A DNA stretch of 64,000 bases from contig CM066982.1 in the NCBI GenBank assembly GCA_033977485.1, positions 33,458,218-33,522,217 of the forward strand, read 5' to 3'. Positions 1 through 11,246 of the stretch are shown here, piece by piece. The DNA comes from Hydrangea macrophylla. Lineage: Eukaryota; Streptophyta; Magnoliopsida; Cornales; Hydrangeaceae. Position numbers and translations under genes: made by a program. Within the stretch, counting starts at the first letter, position 1. Each line of letters opens with the position of its first letter. The notes under the pieces were generated by a model that had not been told where the DNA came from, searched no databases, and saw only the letters and a program-made list of their open reading frames with translations.

Positions 1-92
1 ACTCACTCACACATGTGCCAATATGCACAACACATCACATTATCATGAGTGACAATGTAATGAAATGTAATAACATGCATGCGGGTGTTATA
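1..92 (-). repeat. Element A 3' LTR, first part only
   Basis: Read on the minus strand, a purine-rich tract (AAGGGGGAGAG, about 97-107) is followed by TATAACACCC, close to the TGTAACACCC start common in Tekay-type LTRs and to the TGTAATACCC start of element B. The second base of the expected TG terminus appears mutated. The rest of the LTR lies outside the window. Confidence 0.6.
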
Positions 93-1578
93 ATACTCTC
101 CCCCTTAAAAGAAGTTTGTCCCCAAACTTGTACCTCATGTATCGAAAAGATGCTGATACTGAGTACCCATCTCATCTTCGATTTTTAATATCATCTCTTC
201 CGTCGTTTGGCCACGCCACAACACTTTCACCTTTAATATTACCTTATTTCACAAGACTTGATCCTTCCGATCTAAAATCTTTACCAGATACGCAACATAC
301 ATCAAATCACTCTGAATCTCATTCGGCGTCAGAGTCATCACTTGATCTCTATCATTCACTAAATGTTTACATAACAAGGACACATAAAATACGTTATGAA
401 CTTGAGCATACTCACTCGGCAAGTTCAATCAATATGCTACGGGTTCAACTCTCTCAATGATCTCAAAAGGTCCTACGCTAGTAAATCCCTTTAAAGGTCA
501 CACCTTTAAATACACCAAATCGCCCATGTTAAATTCCAACGGTCGTCTACACTTGTCGGCATGGCTCTACCTACTCTAAGCTGTCAGTAACCGTTGTTGA
601 ATTACCCTTATCTTATCCGTCATCTCTTGTATAATTTTTGGCCCTTTAATCATTCTTTCTTCGACTTCTGTCCAACTAATCGGTGAACGACATACACAAC
701 CATATAAAGCTTTATAAGGAGCCATTCAAATACTCGACTAAAAGTTGTTGTTATACGCGAATTCAATTAACGGCAAATGGTCTTCTTAATCACCCTAAAA
801 ATCAAGTACACATAAACAAAGCATGTCTTCTAAGATCTGGATTACTCTTTCTAATTGACCATCGGTCTGAGGGTGAAAAGTAGTAGTGAATGCAATTTGG
901 TACCCATTGCTTCTTGTAAGGCTCTCCAAAACTTCGATATTAAACTACTATCTCTATCTGAAACATTAGAAACTGGAATACCATGTAGTCTCACAATCTC
1001 GTGAATATACAACTTAGCTAACGCCATCGGCTTAGTTATTTGGAACGGTAGGAATTGTGACGACTTCGTCAAATGGTCAACGATCACCCAAATGATGGTA
1101 TTCGATTTCTTTGACCTCAGAAACCCACTAACAAAATCCATTATAATGTGTTCCCATTTCCACTTGGCTATTGGTAATAAATGTAACAATTTCGAAGGTA
1201 CTTGGCGTTCGACCTTCACTTGTTGATAACTCGTACATCGCGAAACATAGTGAGCTATTTCCCTCTTTATTCCCGGCCACCAATAAGCATGTCTTAAGTC
1301 TCTATACATCTTGATGCTTCCCAGATGAATGGTGTACTTCGTATTGTCTGCTTCCTATAGGATATTCCTTTTAACTCTTTCTCCTTAGGTACATAAATTC
1401 TACCCCTCAATCTCAAAACATTGTTTTCGAAAGTGAATCCCGGTTGCTTGCCCATCGGAATCTCATCACAAATCTTCTTCAAAGCCACATCTTGAAGTTG
1501 TTTCTCCATGATCTTATGAATCAAGAGTGGTTGTGCCACAATTGTCGACATCAAGCCACTTTTAATCCTCGGAATCAC
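93..1578 (-). pseudogene. Element A integrase and C-terminal tail, broken
   Basis: The integrase would insert the element's cDNA into the chromosome. Visible on the minus strand are a zinc-finger region ending in an RDLRHAYWWPGIKREI segment (about 1305-1255), the first catalytic Asp in HIIMDFVSGF (about 1150), the second in VSDRDSSLISKFW (about 960) and a frameshifted third region (about 880-740). Downstream, GPFEIIERV-like and LVKVLW-like segments (about 480-200) match the integrase C-terminal and chromo-like tail of chromoviruses. Several stops and frameshifts (near 1300, 880 and 690) make it non-functional. Confidence 0.8.
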
Positions 1579-1586
1579 TTCAAGTT

Positions 1587-3090
1587 CTAATTCTCTATAT
1601 CTTGAATCAATTCTTTCTGAGAAGTCAAATTTGCTACCATATTGGTTGGTACTTTACGACTAAGAGCATCGACGACTACATTCGCCTTGCCCGGATGATA
1701 CTGAATTGACAAATCATAGTCCTTCATCAACTCTAACCATCTCCTTTGCCTCATATTCAAATCTCGTTGTATGAACAAGTACTTCAAACTCTTATGATCC
1801 ATATATATCTCACATTTCTCCCCGTATAGGTTATGATGCCAAATCTTTAATACAAAAATTACGGCGTCCAATTCTAGATCATGTGTCGGTAATGATGCCA
1901 AATCTTCTTATGTGGTCTAAGTTATCTCGACGCATATGCAATGACCTTGTCACTTTACATAAGAACGCAACCTAACCCTTTATATGAAGCATCACTGTAA
2001 ATAACAAACCCTTCAGTCACTGACGGAACGGCTAAGATTGGTGCTTTCACTAGTTGACTCTTTAACTCTTGAAAATTTTCTTCACATTCTAGACTCCATA
2101 CAAAAGCAACATCTTTCCTCATCAACTGTGTCATCGGCATTGCAATATGCGAAAAGTCTTTTACAAACCTCCGATAATAACCAGCTAATCCTAGGAAACT
2201 TCGAATCTCTATCACATTCGTCGGTCTCAACCAATTGATAACAGCTTCTATTTTCTGAGGATCTACAGAAATTCCTTTCGCCGACACTATATGTCTAAGA
2301 AAATCAACTCTGTCAACCAAAACTCACTCCTCTTTAATTTCCCAAACAATCTCTTCTCACATAATCGTTGTAAGGCTAATCATAAATGATGCTCGTGATC
2401 TTCAACACTCTTGGAATAGATTAGGATGTCATCGATGAATACAATAACAAACTCGTCTAAATAGTCTTTGAAAACACGATTCATCAAATCCATGAAAGCA
2501 GCTAGTGTGTTAGTCACTCCAAACGGCATAACCAGAAATTCAAAGTGACCATATCTAGTCGTAAAAGATGTCTTCTCAACGTCTTCTTCTTTGACTTTCA
2601 ACTGATGGTAACCGGATCTCAAGTCAATCTTCAAAAATACCTATGCCCCTTGTAACCGATCAAACAAGTCATCTATTTGCGGCAACGGATATTTATTCTT
2701 GACAGTCAACTTATTCAACTCTCGATAGTCGATACACATACACATTGTCCCATCCTTCTTCTTCACAAATAAGACTGGAGCTCCCCATGGAGAAATACTC
2801 AGTCGGATAAAACCCTTCTCAAGCAGCTCCTGTAACTGAACTTTCAATTCTTTCAACTCTACTGGTGCCATTCGGTACGGTGCTTTGGATACCGGTTGTG
2901 ACCCTGGTAATACTTCTATCGTGAATTCAAGCTCTCTTGCTATCAATACATCGGGTAACTCATCGGGAAAAACATTTGGAAATTCTCGAACTACTGGAAT
3001 GTCTTCTTCTAGTGGTCCAATAACTCATGTGTCGACTATCGAACATAAGAAACCTGAACAACCCTTTTTCAACATCTTACTTGCTTGAAT
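1587..3090 (-). pseudogene. Element A reverse transcriptase and RNase H, broken
   Basis: The minus strand encodes the RT N-terminal region ([12 protein letters not shown] at about 2780, [18 protein letters not shown] at about 2720), the RT core with [10 protein letters not shown] (about 2430) and an RNase H with [13 protein letters not shown] (about 1990), [12 protein letters not shown] (about 1870) and [10 protein letters not shown] (about 1800). The most upstream part (about 3090-3000) is the protease-RT linker, where an IQASKMLKKGC segment is typical of chromoviruses. Stops lie at about 2640, 2380 and 1905, so the polyprotein is broken into several blocks. Catalytic residues in the RT box are intact. 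Confidence 0.85.
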
Positions 3091-3108
3091 GGTCGATATC
3101 AAGTACGG

Positions 3109-3522
3109 TGGTACGGTCACACCGTGGTAGTTGGAGAGGAAATGGAGATAGCTGAGGAGGACATTCCAGAGGAGGATGTAGTTGCACCCGAGATACCAGT
3201 AGCACTGGAGTTACTAGTAGGACCAATTGCACAGATGGCAGCAGGGTGGGTAGCTATGATGGTTGCGTAGCCGGACGGATTTGTTATAGGGGAGGTTGAG
3301 TTGGAAAAGGCCATAGCCATAGCCATAGCAGGTGGCTTTGCTGAGGTGATTGTTGACGCGCTGGACCAGCATTTGATGTCGATGATATGATAATAAACGA
3401 TTGGGATATTGGAGCTAGTTGGAGGTGTTGCTGCACCAATAGAGGACGATCCACCGGAGATGATGGATATTACATCAGCAGATAGGGCACCATCAGTGGG
3501 ATCAGATACTGACGACTTTTGA
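3109..3522 (+). pseudogene. Fragment F ORF0, C-terminal part, broken
   Basis: This is a single frame of about 138 codons rich in Glu, Asp, Pro, Val and Ile, ending in GSDTDDF and a stop. It matches the C-terminal third of the minus-strand ORF at 11247-12320 (shared DEEIVVPEIP/EEDVVAPEIP, GFVIGE, AAPxED and GSDxDDF segments). Internal stops lie at about 3268 and in a run near 3390. The shared ending, including the stop position, argues that this was a real ORF upstream of gag. I do not recognise its family and assign no function. Confidence 0.6.
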
Positions 3523-3915
3523 GTCAGGATCTGTAGGTTTTTGATTTTGTTAGTCTTATCAAGACATAATGTCCACATGATTTTTGGGAGCTTGAGAGAT
3601 AGCTATGGAACCATAGCTTTTGTATAGGTGATTACCACTAGTAATAGCTTTGTATATAGCTAACTTTAGTACTTATATTAGCTAATTTCCTACGTAGTAA
3701 ACTGTTTGACTATTATTTACTCTGCAGTACATCTTTTGATATGAATATATGAGCAGTACTTTTGAGATATCGATGATATGACTTGATTTGATGATTGTTA
3801 TGAATTGATGATTGTTATGAGTTGATATTTATAACTGATAGTTCATCTCATTATCTACTTATCTTGATTTTGTTTCTTCGAGAATACTTTCAGCTAATCA
3901 ATAGGTCTTTTGTAG
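3523..3915 (+). other. Spacer between ORF0 and gag in fragment F
   Basis: T-rich non-coding sequence, similar to the minus-strand spacer at 10871-11246. It ends in a pyrimidine-rich TCTTTTGTAG (about 3907-3916) that resembles a splice acceptor. No ORF is evident. It could be an intron joining ORF0 to gag, or a plain intergenic leader. Confidence 0.4.
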
Positions 3916-4520
3916 GTACACATCACTAGATCACAACGGTTAGACCAAGAAGGAATCCGCCACGACTAGAAGCAACCATCCCAGAAGGCATGGGCCCATC
4001 AGGTGTCTTCGAGCCATTTACACAGGGAATGGAGCATGTAGGGGATACCTACAACCATGCCATTAACCAACGACCTGTCCAGTATCCTGCTGCACCACAC
4101 TGCCAAGAGTGACAGGAGATAAGTTAATAGAATATTTTCGTGGACTACGTCTTAAGAAGTTCGACTACTTGACAGAGCCGTTGAAAGCAGAGCAATGGAT
4201 ATGAGAGACGGAATTGATAATCAAGGTACTAGAATGCAATGAGCAGGACAAGCGTTGTCTTGCTACGTTTTAAGTAACCTATGTCGCCGTAGACTGGTGG
4301 GAGGCTGAGAGAGCCACTATTTGAATGAACGTTGCAAGGGTGATGCCTTGGGATACATTTAAGGGCAGGTTTCTGGAAATGTATTGTCCAGAAGACGAGA
4401 AGGATCAACAAGAGAAAAACTTTCTCAACTTAGTCCAAGGAGGATGGACTGTGCGGGATTACACAATGCAGTTTGAACGTCTATCTCTATTCACTCAACA
4501 TATGATAGGCACGCCATAGA
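3916..4520 (+). pseudogene. Fragment F gag, N-terminal part, broken
   Basis: Gag would form the cytoplasmic particle that packages the RNA. The frame contains the plant gypsy gag core: a FRGLRLKKFDYLTEPLKAEQW segment (about 4130-4200), VMPWDTFKGRFLEMY (about 4340-4385) and the FNLVQ/LNLVQ, TVRDYTMQFERLS region (about 4420-4490). It parallels the gag of B on the other strand. Several stops interrupt it, including one in place of a conserved Trp or Gln, and it ends at the LTR of B at 4523. Confidence 0.75.
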
Positions 4521-5204
4521 AGATGTCACGTCCTGGAGCAGTAAAAATAGAGAAAAATAAATTTCCTTTTTGGGCCCATAGGGAATGACATGTGAAAGTC
4601 ACTAATTATCCACTCTACACAGTACTAGTTCACAAGATAACCAGGAACAACAACAAAATATAATAACAGTGTATCGATTACAAACATCAGAATGCTCTTC
4701 AGGATCACCACAGGTCTGGAGACAATATATGCCCAAGTACCCCCTAAACTAAAGTTCAACAGAAACAACATAAATACAAACTAGATATAACTATATTAAA
4801 ATCTTCAACTGGCGTAAGGATAATCATCAGCGTAACATCCTTCTCTAGCGTAATCGGCATCAGTGGGGCCACCCTCTGCATATTCTCCCTCAGGGTAGTA
4901 GCTATCGTCGTAAGCTCCAGTATCTACATTAAGAGGGACAGGGTAATCTGGACGGAGAATGTCCAAGCAATAACGACCGTCAGCTTACTAAGAGTTGAGT
5001 GAATAGAAACTCATAGGGTATCAATCATATAACATATAAAAAGTTATTGAAGTCATAAGACATAGTTCTACTAATGTCTTCTCTGTATTCTAATGTCGTA
5101 ACACAACCCTTATCTTCTTTTTATCCTGAGATCGAAAATCGGCATGATAAGCAACATACCTCGACTGAAAGAACAAACTCAATCATTCATCTTATATCAA
5201 CATA

Positions 5205-5520
5205 CCATCATTCCGTCCATTGCTCGTTAAGGATATATACCATCCACTTTATATCATGGACACCACGTCAGTCCATCCCTCGCTCGTTAAGGTTATATGC
5301 CATCCACCACATGTCAGGGATACAACGCTTTGAATTACAGCATATTAAATCTATTGCCACGACTCATCATTATATACCAGTTATCCACCTCCACCGCTTA
5401 TTAAGGATATAAGCCATCCACTGCTCGTTAAGGATATAACATGGATCATCTGGCTATCTTAGAACTACATGGTCCTGCCCACTACTCGTTAAGGATATAA
5501 ACCATCCACCGCATGTGAAA
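5205..5520. repeat. Dispersed CTCGTTAAGGATATA...CCATCCAC repeats in the B LTR
   Basis: At least five imperfect copies are visible, starting near 5222, 5282, 5395, 5423 and 5483. Spacing is irregular (about 30-110 bp), so this is not a simple tandem array. A similar string, CTCATTAAGGATTTCGTCC, also lies just outside the LTR at 6237-6255, beside the polypurine tract. Confidence 0.65.
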
Positions 5521-5869
5521 GCATATCATATCCAGAGGTGTTAGGGCATGTTTAGATCCATTAATTCACATAAAAAACTTGTAAAACTTCATATTAAAGG
5601 TACCAAGTTAGTTTAGAACTCACCGAACTTCGTTAAGGGTGCGTTTGGCAAAGCTTGAGCTCCCGAACTTTAATGGCGGCTCTTCTTCTCTGTCTCTCTC
5701 TGCCTTTTCTTTCTCTTTGTCTCCTTCTCTTCTTCTTCTCCTCTACTTTTCTCTCTCTCAAATAGAATATATATATATATGGATGTGTGTGTATATATAT
5801 ATGTATGCATGTATAGTATATATACCAAACATCAGCACACACTCTCTCAAACTCTCTCAGGTTTTCTAA

Positions 5870-5895
5870 ACACACACACACACACACACACACAC
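5870..5895. repeat. (CA)n microsatellite
   Basis: An uninterrupted AC/CA dinucleotide run of about 13 units inside the R/U5 part of the B LTR. Short AT-rich dinucleotide runs lie nearby (about 5765-5830). Confidence 0.9.
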
Positions 5896-5904
5896 GAGCA
5901 CAAT

Positions 5905-6145
5905 GTATTTATAGAGGGTGAGGGGTACATGTGGCTATTTTTGCGTGAAACCTGGAATTCTGATAATTACAAGTTCGATCGATTAAAGGTAGTTCGATCC
6001 CTCGAGAGCAGATCGGTCAGGTTTGATCGATTGAAGTAAGGACCACGTCATAAATTCATGTCGGTAGGGTTTCGATCGATTTAAGAAGGTTGATCGCTTG
6101 AACTTTAGAAATGTTCGATCGCTCGAAAAGCTTCGATTGATTGAA
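5905..6145 (-). promoter_or_regulatory. Element B U3 promoter: TATA box plus TTCGATCGAT-type motif cluster
   Basis: On the minus strand CTATAAATAC (5914-5905) is a good plant TATA box. Upstream of it (about 5968-6145) are eight or so variants of TTCGATCGATTGAA, TTCGATCGCTCGAA and TTGATCGATT, each wholly or partly dyad-symmetric. The same cluster-TATA arrangement occurs in the copia LTRs and the E1 LTRs in this window. The promoter role is inferred from position; the motif itself has no assignment I know. Confidence 0.6.
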
Positions 6146-6240
6146 AGTGAAATTTCAAGTTTAATCAAAGGAAGTATATAGAATCTCTTCGTATTAAATT
6201 GTTTATTGAAAATACAGGGTATTACATCGTCCACCACTCA

Positions 6241-7850
6241 TTAAGGATTTCGTCCTCGAATTCAAAACAAACAAGGTTTAAAACAAAAATAAAAGCTTCT
6301 CTCGCATCTCTGACTCTAGCTCCCACGAAGCTTCTCCTTCATCATGATGCGTCTACTGGATCTTGACTAACAGAATATCCTTGTTCCTAAGATTCTTGAT
6401 CCCACGATCTAGGATACGAACTGGTCCTTCATTAAATGTAATGTTGTCATTGATTTTAATATCTTTAAAGTTGATCTCATGCGCAGGGTTATGAGAACAT
6501 TTCCTCAGCATACTGATGTGGAACATGTTGTGCACTTCTGACATCTTTGGTGGCAATGCAAGGTGATAAGCAACCTTCCCAACACGTTCCAGAATCTCGA
6601 ACTGTTTAATGAATCGCAGAGGTCGCTTGCCTCTCTTCTGACCAAATCTGACAATGCCTTGAACTGGTGGAACTTTTAGTAGCACGTGATCTCCAACAGT
6701 AAACTCTAAGTCTTTGTGTCGCTTGTTAGCATAATTCTTGTGTCAGGTCTGTGCTATCTTCATCTTCTCACATACGACTTGAATCTTCTCACTTATTTCT
6801 CGTACCATCTCTGGCCTAAGAAGTTGAGTATCTCTAACTTCAACCCAACATAGCAAAGAATGGCAAGGTCTTCCATACAAGGCTTCAAACGGCGCCATCC
6901 TATGCTTGTATGGTAACTATTATTGTAGGCGAACTCGATCAAAGGTAAGTGCGTCTCCCAAGAACTCTCAAAATCTATCACATAAGCTCGTAGCATGTCT
7001 TCCATCACTTGATTGACTCGTTCAGTCTGCCCATCAGTCTGTGGATGAAAAGCTGAACTCAAGTTTAATGTTGTTCCCATCGCTGTTTGGAGACTCTTCC
7101 AAAACTCTATAGTAAAGCGCAAATCCTGATCTGACACGATAGAAACAGGGACACTGTGTAACCGTACAACGTGCTGTAGTTACATTTGGCTCAAACGTTC
7201 TACTGAATACGTCATACTATAGGCAATGAAATGTGCGTTCTTCGTAAGTCGATCCACGATTACCCAAATGGCATCGTGGTTCTGCTGTGACTTCGGTAAT
7301 CCTACCACGAAATCCATGGTTACGTATTCCCATTTCCATTGGGGAATCAGTAACGGCTGTAGAAGTCCCAGTGGTTTCTAATGTTCTACCTTTACTTGCT
7401 TACAAGTAAGACATTGGGCTACATACTCAACCACTTTTTTCTTCATTCCTTCCCACCAGAAATTCCTCTTCAAATCCTTGTACATCTTCGTACCTCCAGG
7501 ATGAATCATCATCCGTGATTTATGTGCTTTATCTAATATTTTTTTCCAGAGATTTTCTTCGTTAGGTATACAAAGTCTACCTTTACATCATAAGGCTCCG
7601 TCTGTACCAATACTCCAGACCTCTGGTTCCTTTGCTGACATCTTTGCGAACCATAACTTCAAATCTTCTGTTGTCTGTTGAGCTGCTATGATACGGCTGA
7701 TCAAAGTTGGCTATACTATAAGACATCCAAAATGTTGTCCTTCCATTGGTTCCACTAGTTGAAGATTGAATTAAGCTAAAACTTCCAATGCTTTCCATTC
7801 TTGAATTAGTAATACAACGATCACTAGTCGTGGTTTATGACTCAACGCGT
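6241..7850 (-). pseudogene. Element B integrase with chromo-like tail, broken
   Basis: Minus-strand blocks show the H2C2 zinc-finger region (about 7500-7380), the core with PQWKWE-type and MDF-like segments (about 7330), SDQDLRFTIEFWKSLQTAMGT (about 7135-7075), HPQTDGQTERVNQVMEDMLR (about 7050-6990) carrying the catalytic Glu, and the tail with VRFGQKRGKRPLRFIKQFEI (about 6650-6590) and VRILDRGIKNLRNKDILLVK (about 6420-6360). Stops or shifts fall near 7580, 7140, 6790 and 6350. The last codons run into the purine tract before the LTR. Confidence 0.82.
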
Positions 7851-7853
7851 CTG

Positions 7854-8993
7854 CTATGACATTTGCTTTACCCGGATGGTATTGCACTGTAAGTCATAGT
7901 CCTTGAGTAACTCCATCCATCTTCGTTGTCTCATGTTCAACTCCTTTTGAGAGAACAGATACCTTAAGCTCTTATGATCGAAAAATAGGTCAAACTTTTC
8001 TCTATAGAGATAGTGTTTCCAAATCTTTAATGCAAACACTATTGCTGCTATTTCCAGATCATTCGTAGAATGATTCTTCTCATATACTTTCCATTGTCTA
8101 GATCCATATACAATGACATTCCCATCTTGCATAAGTACACACCCAAGTCCTTGGTGCGATGCGTCACTATAAATCACATACCTTTCTCCACTCTTAGGTA
8201 TCGCAAGTACTGGTGCAGAAGTCAATCTTTCCTTTAATATCTGAAATGTACTCTCATGCTTATCTGTCCATTCATACTTCATCTCCTTCCTTGTCAAATT
8301 TGCCAATGGCCCTGCTATCTTGGAGAATCCTTCTACAAATCTTTGATAATATCCTACTAGACCAAGAAAGCTTCTAACTTCTGCCAGATTAGTTAGTCTA
8401 TTCCAGTTTAAGACTGCATCGATCTTAGATGAGTCCACAGAGATACCATCTCGAGATATAACATGTCCCAAGAATTTGACCTCTTGTAGCCAAAACTCAC
8501 ATTTGCTGAGCTTAGCATACAACTTGGTATCTTGAAGTATTTGCAAGGCAATATACAAATGTTCTTTGTGATCCTCCTTTGTCTTTGAGTAGATCAGTAT
8601 GTCGTCGATGAACACTATAATGAATTTATCCAGATATGGTCTGAATACTCTATTCATTAAGTCCATGAATACTGCCGGTGCATTCGTCAATCCAAAAGGC
8701 ATAACTAGAAACTCATAATGCCTATATCTCGTCCTGAATGCAGTCTTCGACGCATTCGTCAATCCAAAAGGCATATCTAGAAACTCATAATGCCCATATC
8801 TCATCTTGAACACAGTCTTCGACACATCCTCCAGTCAAACTAATAGTTGATGATATCCCAAACGTAGATCGATCTTTGAAAAGATCCTTGATCCTTGTAA
8901 CTGGTCGAATAGATCATCTATCCGAGGAAGTGGATATATAATCTTGATCGTAACCTTGTTCAACTCCCTGTAGTCTATACAAAGTCAAAGTGT
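7854..8993 (-). pseudogene. Element B reverse transcriptase core and RNase H, broken
   Basis: A minus-strand frame of about 320 codons (8825-7854) carries the RT palm with [10 protein letters not shown] (about 8610), the connection region [17 protein letters not shown] (about 8500-8450) and an RNase H with [16 protein letters not shown] (about 8170-8125), [20 protein letters not shown] (about 8065-8010) and [20 protein letters not shown] (about 7985-7925). The frame contains a 24-codon in-frame tandem duplication of the PFGLTNA region (8680-8823). An RT copying RNA with this insertion next to the active site would probably not work. The segment 8993-8826 is shifted. Confidence 0.88.
8680..8823. 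repeat. 72-bp in-frame tandem duplication inside the RT gene
   Basis: The 72 bases 8680-8751 and 8752-8823 are adjacent near-identical copies (about ten differences by eye). Each encodes a KTxFxxRYxHYEFLxMPFGL segment on the minus strand. Seventy-two is a multiple of three, so the frame stays open. The differences between copies mean the duplication is not very recent. Confidence 0.92.
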
Positions 8994-9700
8994 TCAGTCC
9001 TTCTTCTTCACAAACCGAACTGGTGCTCCCCAAGGTGATGTACTCGGACGCATAAATCCCAAATCTTCAAGTTCCTGAACTTGTTTCTTCAATTCCAACA
9101 TCTTAGTTGGTGCCATCCTATACAGAGTCTTAGATATCGACAAGGTACTAGGTACTAATTCCACGCAGAAGTCTATTTCTCTTTTCAGTGGAAGTCCTTT
9201 AATATCTTGGAATACATCCTGAAAGTCTTGTACGGTAGGAATATGATCCCTCTTGAGTTTTGTACTATTACTACCGATCGTAGCTAAACCACTTGTCAAG
9301 AACATATCACTTGCTGTCTGACTTTGAAATCTGATCGTTGGTTGTCTTGGTATTGGAAATACAATCATCCTACTAGGGCAATCCAAATTGGCACCACACT
9401 TAGTCAACCAATCCAATCCTAGGATAATGTCGAACTCTGAAATTGATAGAACTACTAGGTTTGCTGGAAGATTTGTATCTCCCAAGATCAAAGGGAAATC
9501 TTTACACACTTTACCCAACTTAATAGTCACTCCCAATGGCGACACAACATTGAGTGCTAGCTCAAGTGTCTGAGGTTCTAAACCCAGCTAACGCACAATC
9601 TTAATAGCAATAAATGAACGTGCAACTCCAATATCAAATAAAGCTTTAACTGGACTATGAAAGAGTACAAGCGTACTTTCCAAATGTTGCTGCTCATCAG
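8994..9700 (-). pseudogene. Element B protease and RT N-terminus, broken
   Basis: The protease cleaves the polyprotein. Its active-site loop is visible at about 9650-9620 as ALFDIGVARSFI: the usual D-T/S-G is D-I-G here, which fits one C-to-T change and should kill catalysis. It is followed by ISEFDIILGLDWLTK (about 9450-9405), the conserved ILGMDWL-type region, the linker with DVFQDIKGLPLKREIDFCVEL, and the RT start APVRFVKKKD (about 9020). A stop near 9590 separates the active-site loop from the rest. Confidence 0.82.
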
Positions 9701-9729
9701 CATTAAAGCCTACTTCCGTTGGGATTATA

Positions 9730-10870
9730 GCATTCATCCTTGTTTAATCTGGGGTCCTTGGATTCCTTGAACTGATTCCCCATAATACCCTCCTCATGGA
9801 TCATGACAATCCCTGCTCAAGTGCCCTGGCTTATTGCAATTTTGACAGTTAGCACCCATTCGGTGGTTAACCCTTGAAGCTATACAGAACTTGGCAATGT
9901 GTCCTGGCTTCCCACAATTAAAGCATCCTCCGTTGGTTGTTGGCGGGGCTGTTAGCAGTGCTTGAGGTTACAATCCTCGCTGTTGATATTGTTGGGGTCG
10001 AGAATAGCTTGACTGAGGCTTCTTAGTTCCATCCCAGGTTCTCTTGTTACCTTGAAAATTTCCCCGAGGTCTCCAACTCTGGGAATTTCTCAGTGGTTGG
10101 TTTTGGAAATTTCTCTGTTGCTGAAAGCTTCTCAACGGTTGGGGTCGATTCATCTCTGGTCGCTGTGATGGATAAGCAACCTTTTCCAATCCTGCAGCGA
10201 ATCTGACAATTACCTCAAATGACTGATTCAGATGACCAACCATCATATATCTGAGGTGGCGGTTCAATCCTTGGTGAAATCTCTTCGCCTTCTTCTGTGG
10301 AGTGTCTATCATATGTTGAACAAATTGAGACAATGGTTCAAATTATGTATTATATTCCTGTACAGTCCATGCTCTTTGAACCAGATTGAAGAAGTTCTGC
10401 TCCTGTTGATCTCTCTCATCTTCTGGGAAGTAATTCTCTAGAAATCGTCCTTTGAACATCTACCAAGGCATCACCCTTGTAGAATTTATCCCAATAGTAG
10501 ATCGTTCAGCTTCCTACCAATTTATGGTGGCATAATTGAGCTAAAACGTAGCAAGACGACGCTTCTCTTGTTCATTGCTTTCTAATGCTTCAAAGATCAA
10601 TTCCATCTCTTTTATCTACTGCTCGGCTTTCCATGGTTCTGTTAATCTATCAAACTTCTCGAGACGTAATCCACAAAAATTTACTAATAGTTTATCTCTA
10701 GTTTATCTCTGCTGAAATGGTGAAAGTGTGGGTTGGACAGGTCGTTCATTAGTAGCATGGTTGTAGGTGTCACCTACATGTTCCATCCTCTACATAAAGG
10801 CATCAAAGACTCTGGATAGGTCCTGCCCCTCTGGAATAGGTACTCTAATTCGCGCTTGGTGTGTTAGGGA
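9730..10870 (-). pseudogene. Element B gag with two zinc knuckles, broken
   Basis: The minus strand shows the start of the gag core with MEHVGDTYNHATNERPVQP (about 10785-10730), VMPW-MFKGRFLENYFPEDE (about 10475-10420), the FNLVQ region and QFVQHMIDTPQKKAKRFHQG (about 10330-10270), a Gln/Arg/Pro-rich linker, then two CX2CX4HX4C knuckles: CFNCGKPGHIAKFC (about 9930-9890) and CQNCNKPGHLSRDC (about 9840-9800). The knuckles bind the element's RNA. At least five in-frame stops, mostly TAG, several where F has Trp, break the N-terminal half. Confidence 0.82.
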
Positions 10871-11246
10871 AGTGCAGCTACAAAAGATCTATCGATAAGC
10901 TGAATGACTTCTCATAGAAACAAGATCGAGATCGAGATCGAGCGAGAAACAACAAGAACTAGTAGTTTTAAACAACAGTATATAAAAATCTAAACATACC
11001 ATCGATATATCAAAAGTGCTGCTCGTATATATATAAAATAGATATACCGCATAGTACACACTAGTTAAACTGTGTACCACACGGGACAAAGGCTAAACAG
11101 TACTAAGGTCAGCTATTTACAATACTACTACTGCTGCTAATATCCAAACAAAGCTATGGTCAAATAGCTATCTCTCAAGCTCCCAAAAATCTTACGGACA
11201 ACATGTCTTGATAAAAACTAACAAAACTAAACCCTGCAGATCTGAC
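10871..11246 (-). other. Spacer between ORF0 and gag in element B
   Basis: T-rich on the minus strand and similar to 3523-3915 of F. It ends in ATCTTTTGTAG (about 10890-10880), which could be a splice acceptor. No conserved ORF is seen. Confidence 0.4.

Larger units (their letters stand above)
1..3100 (-). mobile_element. Element A: 5'-truncated Tekay-like Ty3/gypsy chromovirus
   Basis: On the minus strand the domains run RT (2946 down to about 2100), RNase H (about 2100-1590), integrase zinc finger and core (about 1580-700), an integrase C-terminal/chromo-like tail (about 700-120), a purine-rich tract and an LTR start at about 92. This is the gypsy gene order. Nothing upstream of the protease-RT linker is present, so gag, protease and the 5' LTR are lost; the right edge abuts fragment F, which lies in the opposite orientation. 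Every domain carries stops or frameshifts. Tekay-like assignment rests on the [12 protein letters not shown] box and the LTR start resembling TGTAACACCC. Confidence 0.85.
3105..4523 (+). mobile_element. Fragment F: plus-strand relative of element B (ORF0 end, spacer, gag start)
   Basis: This stretch aligns in order, in the opposite orientation, with the ORF0-spacer-gag segment of element B (about 11650-10300). It begins abruptly next to element A and stops at 4523, where the 3' LTR of B starts with TGTCACG. The gag frame of F breaks exactly at that LTR edge, so B most likely inserted into F. The remainder of F should lie right of B's 5' LTR but is gone. The five bases before the LTR are GAAGA; the partner duplication cannot be checked because that side of B is deleted. 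Confidence 0.7.
4524..6226 (-). repeat. Element B 3' LTR (1703 bp)
   Basis: On the minus strand the LTR starts TGTAATACCC at 6226, directly after the integrase tail and a GGTGGACGA purine-rich stretch, and ends ...CGTGACA at 4524. Its last half-kilobase matches 12410-12933 in front of the PBS, which fixes the outer edge. It holds a TATA box, a palindromic motif cluster upstream of it, a CA microsatellite, and five dispersed copies of a CTCGTTAAGGATATA-like repeat between about 5220 and 5505. Confidence 0.85.

Noticed and set aside
5633..5893. Small ORFs around the CA and AT microsatellites
   Set aside because: Low-complexity translation inside an LTR; no domain and no conservation in the second LTR copy, which is missing here.
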